Shown here: positions 56,270 to 64,000 of the stretch, piece by piece
Numbering within the stretch: position 1 is the first letter of the stretch
Layout: each line of letters opens with the position of its first letter
Assembly: GCF_014204865.1 (NCBI RefSeq)
Contig: NZ_JACHMG010000001.1
Location: forward strand, 7,094,501-7,158,500
Direction: 5' to 3'
Length of the DNA stretch: 64,000 bases
Origin: Amycolatopsis jiangsuensis
GTDB lineage: Bacteria; Actinomycetota; Actinomycetes; Mycobacteriales; Pseudonocardiaceae
Notes under the pieces: model-generated
What the model was told of the DNA's origin: nothing
The model's database searches: none
The model's input: the letters and a program-made list of their open reading frames with translations, nothing else
Position numbers and translations under genes: made by a program

Positions 56270-57160
56270 ATGTGCGGTGAAGAAGCTGAGAAGTTCCACT
56301 CCCGGCGTGCCATCCTCCGTGGCGCCGCGACGGCGGCGGTGGCGGCCGGTGCCGCGGTGACCCTGCCGGGCGTGGCCGGCGCCGCGACCACGACCGCGGC
56401 CCAGCCTGCCGGTTTCGGGCACGGCCACCTGCGGGTTCCGGTCGACAAGATCAGCATCCAGCTCTACTCCCTGCGTACCGCGCTGGAGGCGGACCTGGAG
56501 GGCACCCTGTCCGCGCTGGCCGACATCGGCTACCGCAAGGTCGAACTCGCCGGGACCTACGGGCGCACGGCGAAGGAATTCCGCCGTCTGCTGGACAAAT
56601 ACCGGATCAAGGCGACCTCCACGCACGTCGGCATCGACGGTGATCTGGACCAGACCATCGCCGACGCACGCACCCTCGGCAACACCCGGGCGAACGTGCC
56701 GTTCGCGGCCTTCGACACCATCGATGGCTGGAAGCAGTTCGCCGGGCAGCTCGAGGACGCCGGACGGGCCTTCCGGCGGGCCGGTATCCCGCTCGGCTAC
56801 CACAACCACGCACACGAGTTCGAGCCGATCGACGGAGTCCGCCCGTACGACGTGCTGGCCGCGAACACCAGCGGCCGGTACGTGCACCTGGAGATCGACC
56901 TGTTCTGGGCGGTCGAGGGCGGGGCCGATCCGATCAAGCTGTACTGGCAGAACTTCCCGCGCGTGCCGCAGTACCACGTGAAGGACCGCACCGCCGACGG
57001 GCAGATGGTCGACCCGGGTGCCGGGGTCATCGACTTCCCGCGGATCTTCCGCAGCACCCTGCCCAACCTGCACGAGTACATCGTCGAGCACGACATGCCG
57101 ACCGACCCGCTCGCCACCGCGCAGGCCGGGTTCCGCTACCTGCACACCGTCCGTTTCTGA
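56270..57160 (+). CDS. Tat-exported sugar isomerase-like TIM barrel
   Basis: A 296-residue xylose-isomerase-like barrel with a twin-arginine export signal (SRRAILRGA, hydrophobic span, cleavage near VAGAA). The mature domain has ISIQLYSLRTALE, GYRKVELAGTYG, GYHNHAHEFEP, LEIDLFWAVEGG, YHVKDR and EYIVEHDMPTDP, which supply the expected Glu, Asp, His and Glu metal ligands. Most relatives are cytoplasmic, so export in folded, metal-loaded form is notable. Exported versions may act on 3-keto glycosides. It starts 10 bases after the cytoplasmic paralogue and 15 bases before the laccase gene. Confidence 0.88.
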   Translation: MCGEEAEKFHSRRAILRGAATAAVAAGAAVTLPGVAGAATTTAAQPAGFGHGHLRVPVDKISIQLYSLRTALEADLEGTLSALADIGYRKVELAGTYGRTAKEFRRLLDKYRIKATSTHVGIDGDLDQTIADARTLGNTRANVPFAAFDTIDGWKQFAGQLEDAGRAFRRAGIPLGYHNHAHEFEPIDGVRPYDVLAANTSGRYVHLEIDLFWAVEGGADPIKLYWQNFPRVPQYHVKDRTADGQMVDPGAGVIDFPRIFRSTLPNLHEYIVEHDMPTDPLATAQAGFRYLHTVRF

Positions 57161-57175
57161 CCGGAAAGGTCCACT

Positions 57176-58201
57176 ATGGACAGGAAGACCAAGAGCGGGC
57201 TGTCCCGGAGATCGATGCTCGCGGGGACCGCGGCAGGGGTGCTGGCCCCGGTCGTGGTGGCCGGTGCCGGTGCGACGCCGGCCGCCGCCGCGGGACAGGC
57301 CCGCAACATCACCCTTTACGCCGACACGGTGGCCGGCACGACCCGCGTCGGGTACGGGCTGGAGCCCGGCAAGCCGACCATCCCCGGTCCGCTGCTGGAA
57401 TGCTACGAGGGCGACACGCTGGTGATCGAGCTGGTCAACCGGACCGACCAGCGGCTCTCGATCCATCCGCACGGGGTCAACTACGAGACCACTTCGGACG
57501 GTTCGCCGCTCAACAACTCGTTCAACGAACCGTACGAGACCAAGACCTACACCTGGAAAACGCGGACCGCGAGCCAGGCGGCCAACGGTTTCTGGATGCC
57601 CGGCAGCGCCGGCTACTGGCACTACCACGACCACGCGCTCGGCGGTGACCACGGAACCGCGGGCCTGATGAAGGGCCTCTACGGCGGGCTGATCGTGCGC
57701 AAACGCGGCGATCTGCTGCCCAGCAAGCAGTTCACCGTGGTGTTCACCGAGATGTGGATCAACCACCAGATGGCGCCGGACACCCCGATCTTCGAGGCGA
57801 ACCTGGGGGAGCGGGTCGAGTTCATCTGCATCGGGCACGGCAACCTGATGCACACCTTCCACCTGCACGCGCACCGCTGGGCCGACACCCGCACCGGCAT
57901 GCTCACCAGCGCGACGGACAACGCCTCGATCGTCGACAACAAGACGCTCGATCCCGGGTGCTCCTTCGGCTTCCAGGTGATCGCCGGGTCCGGCGTCGGC
58001 CCGGGCGCGTGGATGTACCACTGCCACGTGCAGCAGCACTCGGACGACGGCATGTCCGGGCTGTTCCTGGTCCGCGAGGCCGACGGCGGGATGCCGCCCG
58101 GTGCGCAGGACGCGATCGACCACTTCAAGGGCCACCACCATCCGACCGCGAAACCGGAGGGCAGTACCGATGCCGCAGCCAGCGCGCACATGCACCACTA
58201 G
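57176..58201 (+). CDS. Two-domain multicopper oxidase (small laccase)
   Basis: A 341-residue secreted laccase with a Tat-type signal (SRRSMLAGT, cleavage after TPAAAA). All four copper segments are present: HPHGVNY, WHYHDHAL, HTFHLHAHRW and YHCHVQQHSDDGM. Size and order match the trimeric small laccases of Streptomyces. It has a His-rich C-terminus ending HMHH. GGAAAGG precedes the ATG. It would reduce oxygen outside the cell using electrons from phenols or from a redox partner; the neighbouring sugar-dehydrogenase domain is a possible source. Confidence 0.93.
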   Translation: MDRKTKSGLSRRSMLAGTAAGVLAPVVVAGAGATPAAAAGQARNITLYADTVAGTTRVGYGLEPGKPTIPGPLLECYEGDTLVIELVNRTDQRLSIHPHGVNYETTSDGSPLNNSFNEPYETKTYTWKTRTASQAANGFWMPGSAGYWHYHDHALGGDHGTAGLMKGLYGGLIVRKRGDLLPSKQFTVVFTEMWINHQMAPDTPIFEANLGERVEFICIGHGNLMHTFHLHAHRWADTRTGMLTSATDNASIVDNKTLDPGCSFGFQVIAGSGVGPGAWMYHCHVQQHSDDGMSGLFLVREADGGMPPGAQDAIDHFKGHHHPTAKPEGSTDAAASAHMHH

Positions 58202-58231
58202 GCCGCCCGTCACCAGGAAGGAGCGAAGCAG

Positions 58232-61200
58232 ATGAGACGACGTGCTTTCCGGTTCGGCCTGCGCCGCAGGTCGCTGTCGGCCCTCGCGGCCGGGGCGGTG
58301 GTGGGCGCGGGACTCCCGCTCGTGGTCACGCCGGCCGCCGAAGCCGCGACGAACGTCCCCATCAACGTCCTGGTGTTCCACGGAGCCGCAGGGGACCAGA
58401 AGGACCCGGTCCTGCGGGCCACCGACGCGATCGCGAGCCTGGGGCAGGCAAACGGCATCACCGTGACGTCCTCTTCGGACCCCGCGGTGTTCACTCCGGC
58501 GACGCTGGCCAAGTACCGCGGGGTCGTCTTCCTTTCCTCGCAGGGCACCGAGCTCGACCGGGACCAGGAAACGTCGCTGCAGAACTACATGAAGGACGGC
58601 GGCGGTTTCCTCGGCCTGTCCGACGCGGCCAAGGCACAGGACGGTTCGCAGTGGTTTTCCGGGCTGATCGGGGCGCGCCCGGTGGGCAGCAGGCCGACGC
58701 CGCAGGCGATCACCGCGAGCGGCGAGAACCCGCCGAACGAGACCAAGGAGAAGCTGGCCGACAACGACCCGAGCACCAAGTGGCTGAGCAAGGAGCCGAC
58801 CGGGTGGGTCGCCTACCAGATGTCCGCGCCGATCACGGTGAACAGCTACACCCTGGTCTCCGGCAACGACTACGCCGGCCGTGACCCGAAGGACTGGACC
58901 CTGCAGGGTTCCGACGACGGCACCACGTGGACGGACCTGGACACTCGGACCGGCGAGACGTTCGCCGATCGCCAGCAGACCCGCACGTTCCCGGTCACCG
59001 GTGCCAAGGCCTACGCCCACTACCGGCTGAACATCACCGCGAACGCCGGGGAACCGCTGCTGCAGCTGGCCGATTTCCGGCTGGACACCGACCAGTCCAC
59101 CCCACCGCCGGAAGGCGATCCGGCGAAGGCCACCGTCGATGTACTCGACAAGCTGAACCCGGCCACTGCCGGCCTGCCGCAGAAGTGGGTCCGCACCGAC
59201 CGGTGGCTCAACTGGGACGTCAACCCGGTCGGCACCGTGCACACCGTCGCGCAGGTCGAGGAGGCCGGTTACACCCCGGGCGCCGGGGCGAACGGGCCGT
59301 TCCACCCGATCTCCTGGTGCCGCGACTACGACGGCGGCCGCTCGTTCTACAGCGGAATGGGCCGCACTGAGGCCAGCTACGGCGAGGCCGAGTTCCGGCA
59401 GCACATCCTCGGCGCGCTGAAGTGGACCACCGGGATGGTGCGCGGCGACTGCAAGGCGGGCATCGCGTCGAACTACAAGGTGGAACGGCTGACCGGGAAG
59501 AACCAGCCCGGCCAGCTGGACCAGATCGGTGAACCGCACGGGCTCACCATCGCGCCGGACGGCAAGGTCTTCTACATCGGCAAGGCGGCCTGCCCGACCG
59601 GTCCGGTGGTCAGCTGGGACGACCCGAACGTCGGCCTCGGCTGCGGCACGATCCACCAGTGGGACCCGGTGACGAAGAAGCCCAAGCTGCTGACGACGTT
59701 GCAGGTGATGGGCAATCGCGGCAGCGGGGACGAGCTGGTCAAGAACGAGGAGGGCCTGCTCGGTCTCACCCTGGACCCGAAGTTCAGCGAAAACGGCTGG
59801 ATGTACGCCTACTGGATGCCGCACGACTCGATCGACCGGGACAAGCAGGTCGGGCGGCGCACGGTTTCGCGGTTCACCTACGACCTGAAGAACCAGACAC
59901 TGGACCAGGCCACCCGTAAGGACCTGCTGTCCTGGGAGGTGCAGATCCACAGCTGCTGCCACGCCGGCGGCGGCATGGACTTCGACAAGGACGGCAACCT
60001 CTACATCGGTTCCGGTGACAACAACTCCTCCGAGGGTTCGAACGGGTACTCCGGCAACAACTGGACCGCGGACTACAAGGGCATTTCGTTCCAGGATGCC
60101 CGCCGTACCGCGGGCAACACCAACAACCTGGCCGGCAAGATCCTGCGCATCCATCCGGAGGCCGACGGCACCTACACTATTCCGGAGGGGAACCTGTTCC
60201 CCGAGGACAAGGACCCGGGGGACAAGACCCTCCCGGAGATCTACGTGATGGGCGTGCGCAACATTTCCCGGCTGCACATCGACAAGAAGACCAACTGGCT
60301 GCACGCCGCGTGGGTCGGCCCGGACGCGTCCTCGCCGAGCCCGGAACTCGGGCCGGCAAAGTACGAGACCGCGACAATCATCACCGAGGCGGGCAACCAG
60401 GGCTGGCCGTACTGCATGGGCAACAAGCAGCCCTACCGCGATCGCAGCAGCACCGACGCGGCCGTGCTCACCGGTTGGTACGACTGCGACAACCCGGTGA
60501 ACACCTCGCCGCGCAACACCGGTCTGGTGAACCTGCCGCCGGTGAAGAAGAATATGATCTGGTACTCGCCCGACGGCGGCGGTCCGGTGTTCCCGAACCG
60601 TCCCGGCAGTTCCGTGCCGACCTACAACGCGGCGGACGCCACCTACACCGAACCGTACCTGCGGGGTGGCGGCCAGGCGGTGATGGACGGACCGACCTAC
60701 CACCGCGATCTGGTGAACGCCAACAGCGGGGTCGCGTGGCCGGAGTACTGGAACGACAAGTGGTTCATCGGTGACGAGAGCAACGGGCAGAACCGCATCG
60801 CGGCCACTGTGGACGCCGAAGGGGTGGCGAACCAGGATCCGCCGTTGTTCGCCGAAACACTGCGCCAGATCATTCCCTCCGGTGGCGGGGACGAGAAGCT
60901 GCAGAGCTGGATGGACGCCAAGTTCGGTCCGGACGGCGCACTGTACGTGCTCGACTACGGCAGCGGCTTCTTCAGCCTGGACAGCAACCAGAAGCTGCTG
61001 AAGATCAGCTACACCGGGGGAGGGCCCACCCCGGCCGCGACGGTGTCGTCGGCCATGGTGCAGAACAAACCGCTCACCGCGGCCTTCACCGGATCGAAGG
61101 CCGGTGGCGTCTCCTACAAGTGGGATTTCGGCGACGGCACGGTTTCCACACAGGCCGATCCACGGCACACCTACGCGAATACCGGGCTCTACACCGCGAA

Positions 61201-62170
61201 GCTGACCGTGACCTACGCCGATGGTGAGACGGTCACGACGCGGAACTCGGTGAACGTCGGCTGCTTCCTCGCTGATCCCAGTGCGACAGTGACGCTCGGC
61301 GACACCGATACCGGGGTGCAGAACCGGAACGCGGGTGGTGGTTGCACCGTCGACGACCTGATCGACGACGAAAGCACGTGGACCTCCCACGCCGGCTTCG
61401 TCAACCAGGTCGACCAGGCGGTGGGCCGGCTGAGTGACCGCGGGGTGCTGAGCGACGACGAAGCGGGCAAGATCACCGCCGCGGCCGACGCGTCACCGAT
61501 CGGCACCAAGGGGGTCACCGGCTACGACGCGATCTACGACGGTACGGCCGAGTCGTTCCGCAACTGGACACAGGCGCCGTCCGGGCAGTTCGCCATGCAG
61601 CCGGACGGCTCGCTGAAACCGTCCGGTGGGCTGGGCATGCTGTGGTACTCCGCCCGGCAGTACGGCGATTTCTCGGTGAAGCTGCAGTTCAAGGACGTGG
61701 CACCGGAGGGCAGCGCGAACAGCGGCGTGTTCATCCGGTTCCCGGACCTGCGGACCCCATTGGACCAGCGTCCGCCGGGCAGCTGCGGCACGGTCGGCGC
61801 GGCACGCACCGATCCGGCCTGGGCCGCGATCTTCTGCGGACACGAGATCCAGATCTACGACGGGGCCACCGGCGAACCGCAGAAGACCGGGTCGGTGTAC
61901 AACTTCGACTCGCGCACGCTGGACCAGGCGGGCGTGCGGCCGAAGGGGACCTGGAACGACTACGAGATCAAGGTCGTCGGGCAGCACTTCACGATGATCC
62001 GCAACGGCGCGGTGATCAACGAGTTCGACAACACCCCGGGCCAGACCTCCTCGCGCGCGGGTGATCCGCCGACCGATCTCCGGCAGTTCGTCAGCGGGTA
62101 CATCGGCCTGCAGAACCACAGTGACAACGACCTGATGGAGTTCCGCAACATCCGGGTGCGGCAGCTGTAA
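58232..62170 (+). CDS. Secreted multidomain ThuA/discoidin/sugar dehydrogenase/PKD/DUF1080 protein
   Basis: A 1312-residue extracellular enzyme with an N-terminal signal (RRRSLSALAAGA, cleavage near AAEAA). Domains in order: ThuA (about 40-425) interrupted by an F5/8-type C (discoidin) domain around 150-290; a glucose/sorbosone dehydrogenase-like beta-propeller (about 430-930; EPHGLTIAPDGKVFYIG, HAGGGMDFDKDGNLYIG); a PKD domain (about 935-1008; YKWDFGDGTVSTQADPRHTY); a short cysteine module (about 1009-1085; GCTVDDLIDDES); and DUF1080, the 3-keto-disaccharide hydrolase fold (about 1086-1312; GDFSVKLQFKDV, NSGVFIRFPD). The likely chemistry is sugar oxidation and cleavage of the keto-glycoside. 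The sugar is unknown. Confidence 0.9.
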   Translation: MRRRAFRFGLRRRSLSALAAGAVVGAGLPLVVTPAAEAATNVPINVLVFHGAAGDQKDPVLRATDAIASLGQANGITVTSSSDPAVFTPATLAKYRGVVFLSSQGTELDRDQETSLQNYMKDGGGFLGLSDAAKAQDGSQWFSGLIGARPVGSRPTPQAITASGENPPNETKEKLADNDPSTKWLSKEPTGWVAYQMSAPITVNSYTLVSGNDYAGRDPKDWTLQGSDDGTTWTDLDTRTGETFADRQQTRTFPVTGAKAYAHYRLNITANAGEPLLQLADFRLDTDQSTPPPEGDPAKATVDVLDKLNPATAGLPQKWVRTDRWLNWDVNPVGTVHTVAQVEEAGYTPGAGANGPFHPISWCRDYDGGRSFYSGMGRTEASYGEAEFRQHILGALKWTTGMVRGDCKAGIASNYKVERLTGKNQPGQLDQIGEPHGLTIAPDGKVFYIGKAACPTGPVVSWDDPNVGLGCGTIHQWDPVTKKPKLLTTLQVMGNRGSGDELVKNEEGLLGLTLDPKFSENGWMYAYWMPHDSIDRDKQVGRRTVSRFTYDLKNQTLDQATRKDLLSWEVQIHSCCHAGGGMDFDKDGNLYIGSGDNNSSEGSNGYSGNNWTADYKGISFQDARRTAGNTNNLAGKILRIHPEADGTYTIPEGNLFPEDKDPGDKTLPEIYVMGVRNISRLHIDKKTNWLHAAWVGPDASSPSPELGPAKYETATIITEAGNQGWPYCMGNKQPYRDRSSTDAAVLTGWYDCDNPVNTSPRNTGLVNLPPVKKNMIWYSPDGGGPVFPNRPGSSVPTYNAADATYTEPYLRGGGQAVMDGPTYHRDLVNANSGVAWPEYWNDKWFIGDESNGQNRIAATVDAEGVANQDPPLFAETLRQIIPSGGGDEKLQSWMDAKFGPDGALYVLDYGSGFFSLDSNQKLLKISYTGGGPTPAATVSSAMVQNKPLTAAFTGSKAGGVSYKWDFGDGTVSTQADPRHTYANTGLYTAKLTVTYADGETVTTRNSVNVGCFLADPSATVTLGDTDTGVQNRNAGGGCTVDDLIDDESTWTSHAGFVNQVDQAVGRLSDRGVLSDDEAGKITAAADASPIGTKGVTGYDAIYDGTAESFRNWTQAPSGQFAMQPDGSLKPSGGLGMLWYSARQYGDFSVKLQFKDVAPEGSANSGVFIRFPDLRTPLDQRPPGSCGTVGAARTDPAWAAIFCGHEIQIYDGATGEPQKTGSVYNFDSRTLDQAGVRPKGTWNDYEIKVVGQHFTMIRNGAVINEFDNTPGQTSSRAGDPPTDLRQFVSGYIGLQNHSDNDLMEFRNIRVRQL

Positions 62171-62178
62171 TCCGGAAC

Positions 62179-62215
62179 CCGGCCGGGGGCGGGCGCTCCG
62201 CCCGTCCCCGGCCGG
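62179..62215 (+). terminator. Hairpin terminator
   Basis: A 17-pair stem (CCGGCCGGGGGCGGGCG against 62199-62215, one G-U pair) closes on a CTC loop, nine bases after the stop of the multidomain gene. No T-tract. It may only attenuate, since the next gene follows within 30 bases. Confidence 0.7.
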
Positions 62216-62241
62216 TCCCTCGCACGGAAGGTTTCCCCGCG

Positions 62242-64000
62242 ATGTCCCCGAGAACCCTCGTCGTGGCGGTGCTGGCCGCAGCGCTCGCCCTGCTGGGCCT
62301 GACGCTGCCGGGCTCCGCGGCGGCCTCGAGCAGTGCCGCCGCCGCGCCGGTCCAGACTCTGACCTGGACCGCGGGCAACAGCACCGACCACTACCTGTCC
62401 GCGCCGACCACCGCGGTGGCCGGCGAAACGCTGATCCTGTTCCAGAACACCGAAGCCCTCGGCTCGACGATGTCGCACACGCTCACCTTCGACACCACGA
62501 CCGAGGGGTACAACCACGACGTCGACCTGAACATCCTCGCCAACCCCTACGACGACCAGGGCGGCGAGCACGAAGCGACCGTCACGCTCACCCCCGGCAA
62601 ATACCGTTACCACTGCACGGTTCAGGGCCACACCCAGATGCAGGGTGAACTGATTGTGACCGACGGCGGTGGCGGTTCGGACACCACCCCGCCGACGGTG
62701 ACCGCGACGGTCGACGGGAACAAGGACACCGACGGCAACTACGTCGGTTCCGCGACCGTGAAGCTGGACGCCACCGACAGTCAGTCCGGAGTGGACAAAG
62801 TCGAGTACAAACTGGACGAAGGCGAGTGGACCGCGTACTCCGCCCCGGTCGTCGTCGATTCCGTCGGCGCGCACATGGTGCACTACAAGGCGACCGACAA
62901 GGAGGGCAACGCTTCCGAGGAAGGAATGTCGTCGTTCAGCGTCGTGGCCGGGCAGCCCGGGGACGACACTCCGCCGACGGTGACCGCGGAGGTGACGGGG
63001 GAGCAGGACGCCGACGGCAACTACCTCGACACCGCCACGGTGAAGCTGACCGCCACCGACGCCGATTCCGGCGTGGACAAGGTGGAGTACGCGCTGGACG
63101 AAGGCGAATGGACCGCGTACGCGGATCCGGTCGCGGTTTCCGCGCCGGGTATGCACATGCTGCACTACCGTGCCTCCGACAAGGCGGGCAACGCTTCCGA
63201 GGAGGGCATGGCGCACTTCACCGTGGTCAGCAGCGACACGACCGCGCCGACGGTCACCGCGGAGGTCGCGGGTAACCAGGACGCCGACGGCAACTATGTC
63301 GGCAAAGCGACCGTGACCGTGAAGGCCGCCGACGACGAATCCGGTGTGGACAAGACCGAGTACAAGGTGGACGAGGGCGAGTGGACCGCGTATGCGGAGC
63401 CGGTCGTCGTGTCCACTGCGGGTGCCCATACGGTTCATTACCGGGCGACGGACAAGGCGGGCAACGCTTCGACGGAAGAAGCGGCGACGTTCACCGTGGT
63501 CGAAGGGGACGACAGCACCGCGCCGACCGTCGCCATGACGGTCAGCGGCGACCTGGACGCCAACTGGTCCTACATCGAAGAAGCGACCGTCACCGTGGAG
63601 GCCATGGACACGGGGTCCGGGGTGGCCAAGGTCGAGTACCAAGTGGACGGTGGCGAGTGGACTGTCTACACCGACCCGGTCAAGGTGACCGGGCTCGGCA
63701 AGCACACCGTGCTCCACCGCGCCACCGACAAGGCGGGCAACGTCTCGGCGGAGGAAGGCGGCGCGTTCACCATCGTTGCGGCACCGCCGGGCCCGGACGT
63801 CTGCCCGGACTCCGACACCCGGGAGACGGTGGTTCTCGGCCTCGCGGACAGCCAGGTCGAAAACCGCGACACCGGCAACGGTTGCACGATCAACGACGTG
63901 ATCGACGACGAGTCGGCGTACGCGTCGAACGACCAGTTCGTGGCCTACGTCCGGGCGGTGACGCAGGAGCTGCTCGACGGCGGGGTGCTCTCGCCTGCCG
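62242..64000 (+). CDS. Secreted cupredoxin with OmpL47-like repeats, 3'-truncated by window
   Basis: At least 586 residues, open to the window edge. A Sec-type signal (LVVAVLAAALALLGL, cleavage near GSAAA) leads to a cupredoxin domain (about 35-140). Its copper ligands are suggested by SMSHTLTF and YHCTVQGHTQM (His, Cys, His, Met). Four copies of an OmpL47/Ig-like repeat of about 91 residues follow, each with DADGNY, SGVDKVEY and DKAGNAS motifs. The last visible part (CPDSDTRETVVLG to GVLSP) matches the cysteine module of the preceding protein. The repeats would display the protein at the cell surface; the copper domain could carry electrons for the laccase. GGAAGG precedes the ATG. Confidence 0.88.
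   Translation, partial: MSPRTLVVAVLAAALALLGLTLPGSAAASSSAAAAPVQTLTWTAGNSTDHYLSAPTTAVAGETLILFQNTEALGSTMSHTLTFDTTTEGYNHDVDLNILANPYDDQGGEHEATVTLTPGKYRYHCTVQGHTQMQGELIVTDGGGGSDTTPPTVTATVDGNKDTDGNYVGSATVKLDATDSQSGVDKVEYKLDEGEWTAYSAPVVVDSVGAHMVHYKATDKEGNASEEGMSSFSVVAGQPGDDTPPTVTAEVTGEQDADGNYLDTATVKLTATDADSGVDKVEYALDEGEWTAYADPVAVSAPGMHMLHYRASDKAGNASEEGMAHFTVVSSDTTAPTVTAEVAGNQDADGNYVGKATVTVKAADDESGVDKTEYKVDEGEWTAYAEPVVVSTAGAHTVHYRATDKAGNASTEEAATFTVVEGDDSTAPTVAMTVSGDLDANWSYIEEATVTVEAMDTGSGVAKVEYQVDGGEWTVYTDPVKVTGLGKHTVLHRATDKAGNVSAEEGGAFTIVAAPPGPDVCPDSDTRETVVLGLADSQVENRDTGNGCTINDVIDDESAYASNDQFVAYVRAVTQELLDGGVLSPA
62680..63780 (+). repeat. Four in-frame 270-280 base repeats (Ig-like domains)
   Basis: Coding repeats start near 62680, 62962, 63235 and 63508, so the period is 273-282 bases. 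Each begins with a TAPTV or TPPTV strand and ends with a TDKxGNAS/V strand. Copies 1-3 are close in sequence; copy 4 is more diverged (MTVSGDLDANWSYIEE). Confidence 0.88.

Noticed and set aside
56243..61390. Reverse-strand open frame of 1715 codons
   Set aside because: It is the antisense shadow of three well-supported forward genes and has repetitive Val/Arg/Gly composition.

Overview
This window is about 70% G+C and carries modular type I polyketide synthase (PKS) genes, a gamma-butyrolactone signalling island, SARP, TetR and ROK regulators, F420-dependent and Tat-exported proteins, and tightly overlapping ATGA/GTGA operons. This points to a filamentous actinomycete, most likely the Pseudonocardiaceae (an Amycolatopsis-like organism). 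The genus is an inference. No rRNA, tRNA, CRISPR array, insertion sequence or integrase was seen.

Region 1 (1-19.1 kb) is the end of a polyketide assembly line. It holds a partial KR-ACP terminus, a KS-AT(methylmalonyl)-KR-ACP protein, and a bimodular protein with two KS-AT(malonyl)-DH-KR-ACP modules. No thioesterase is present and the last protein ends in a docking tail, so another PKS must lie elsewhere. A DrrA/DrrB-type exporter and a methyltransferase-like gene follow.

Region 2 (19.2-24.3 kb) is the control island: a SARP activator, two ScbR/ArpA-type TetR receptors, an AfsA-type butyrolactone synthase and a degenerate NAD-dependent epimerase. Four autoregulatory-element-like boxes sit in the two divergent promoter regions.

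Region 3 (24.5-37.7 kb) is a mixed accessory stretch. It contains a TM0106-type nuclease-helicase and a 1.7 kb repeat-rich gene desert. It also has a TetX-like FAD monooxygenase behind a strong double palindrome, a mesaconyl-CoA hydratase/citramalyl-CoA lyase-like pair with a deleted oxidoreductase remnant, a four-gene reverse operon (TetR, amidase, hydrolase, F420 enzyme) and a GNAT acetyltransferase.

Region 4 (37.8-64 kb) looks like one carbohydrate system. It starts with a secreted GH2 glycosidase, two ROK regulators, a ribose/inositol-type ABC importer and a Gfo/Idh/MocA dehydrogenase. An Ebo-like operon follows: an inositol-phosphate-synthase homologue, EboC, a barrel-EboA fusion, EboB, EboE and EboF. 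Next come two sugar-isomerase-like barrels (one Tat-exported), a small laccase, a 1312-residue secreted ThuA/discoidin/sugar-dehydrogenase/PKD/DUF1080 protein, and a truncated cupredoxin-repeat protein. The main idea from this window is that an Ebo metabolite-traffic pathway is wired to oxidative 3-keto-sugar chemistry outside the membrane.
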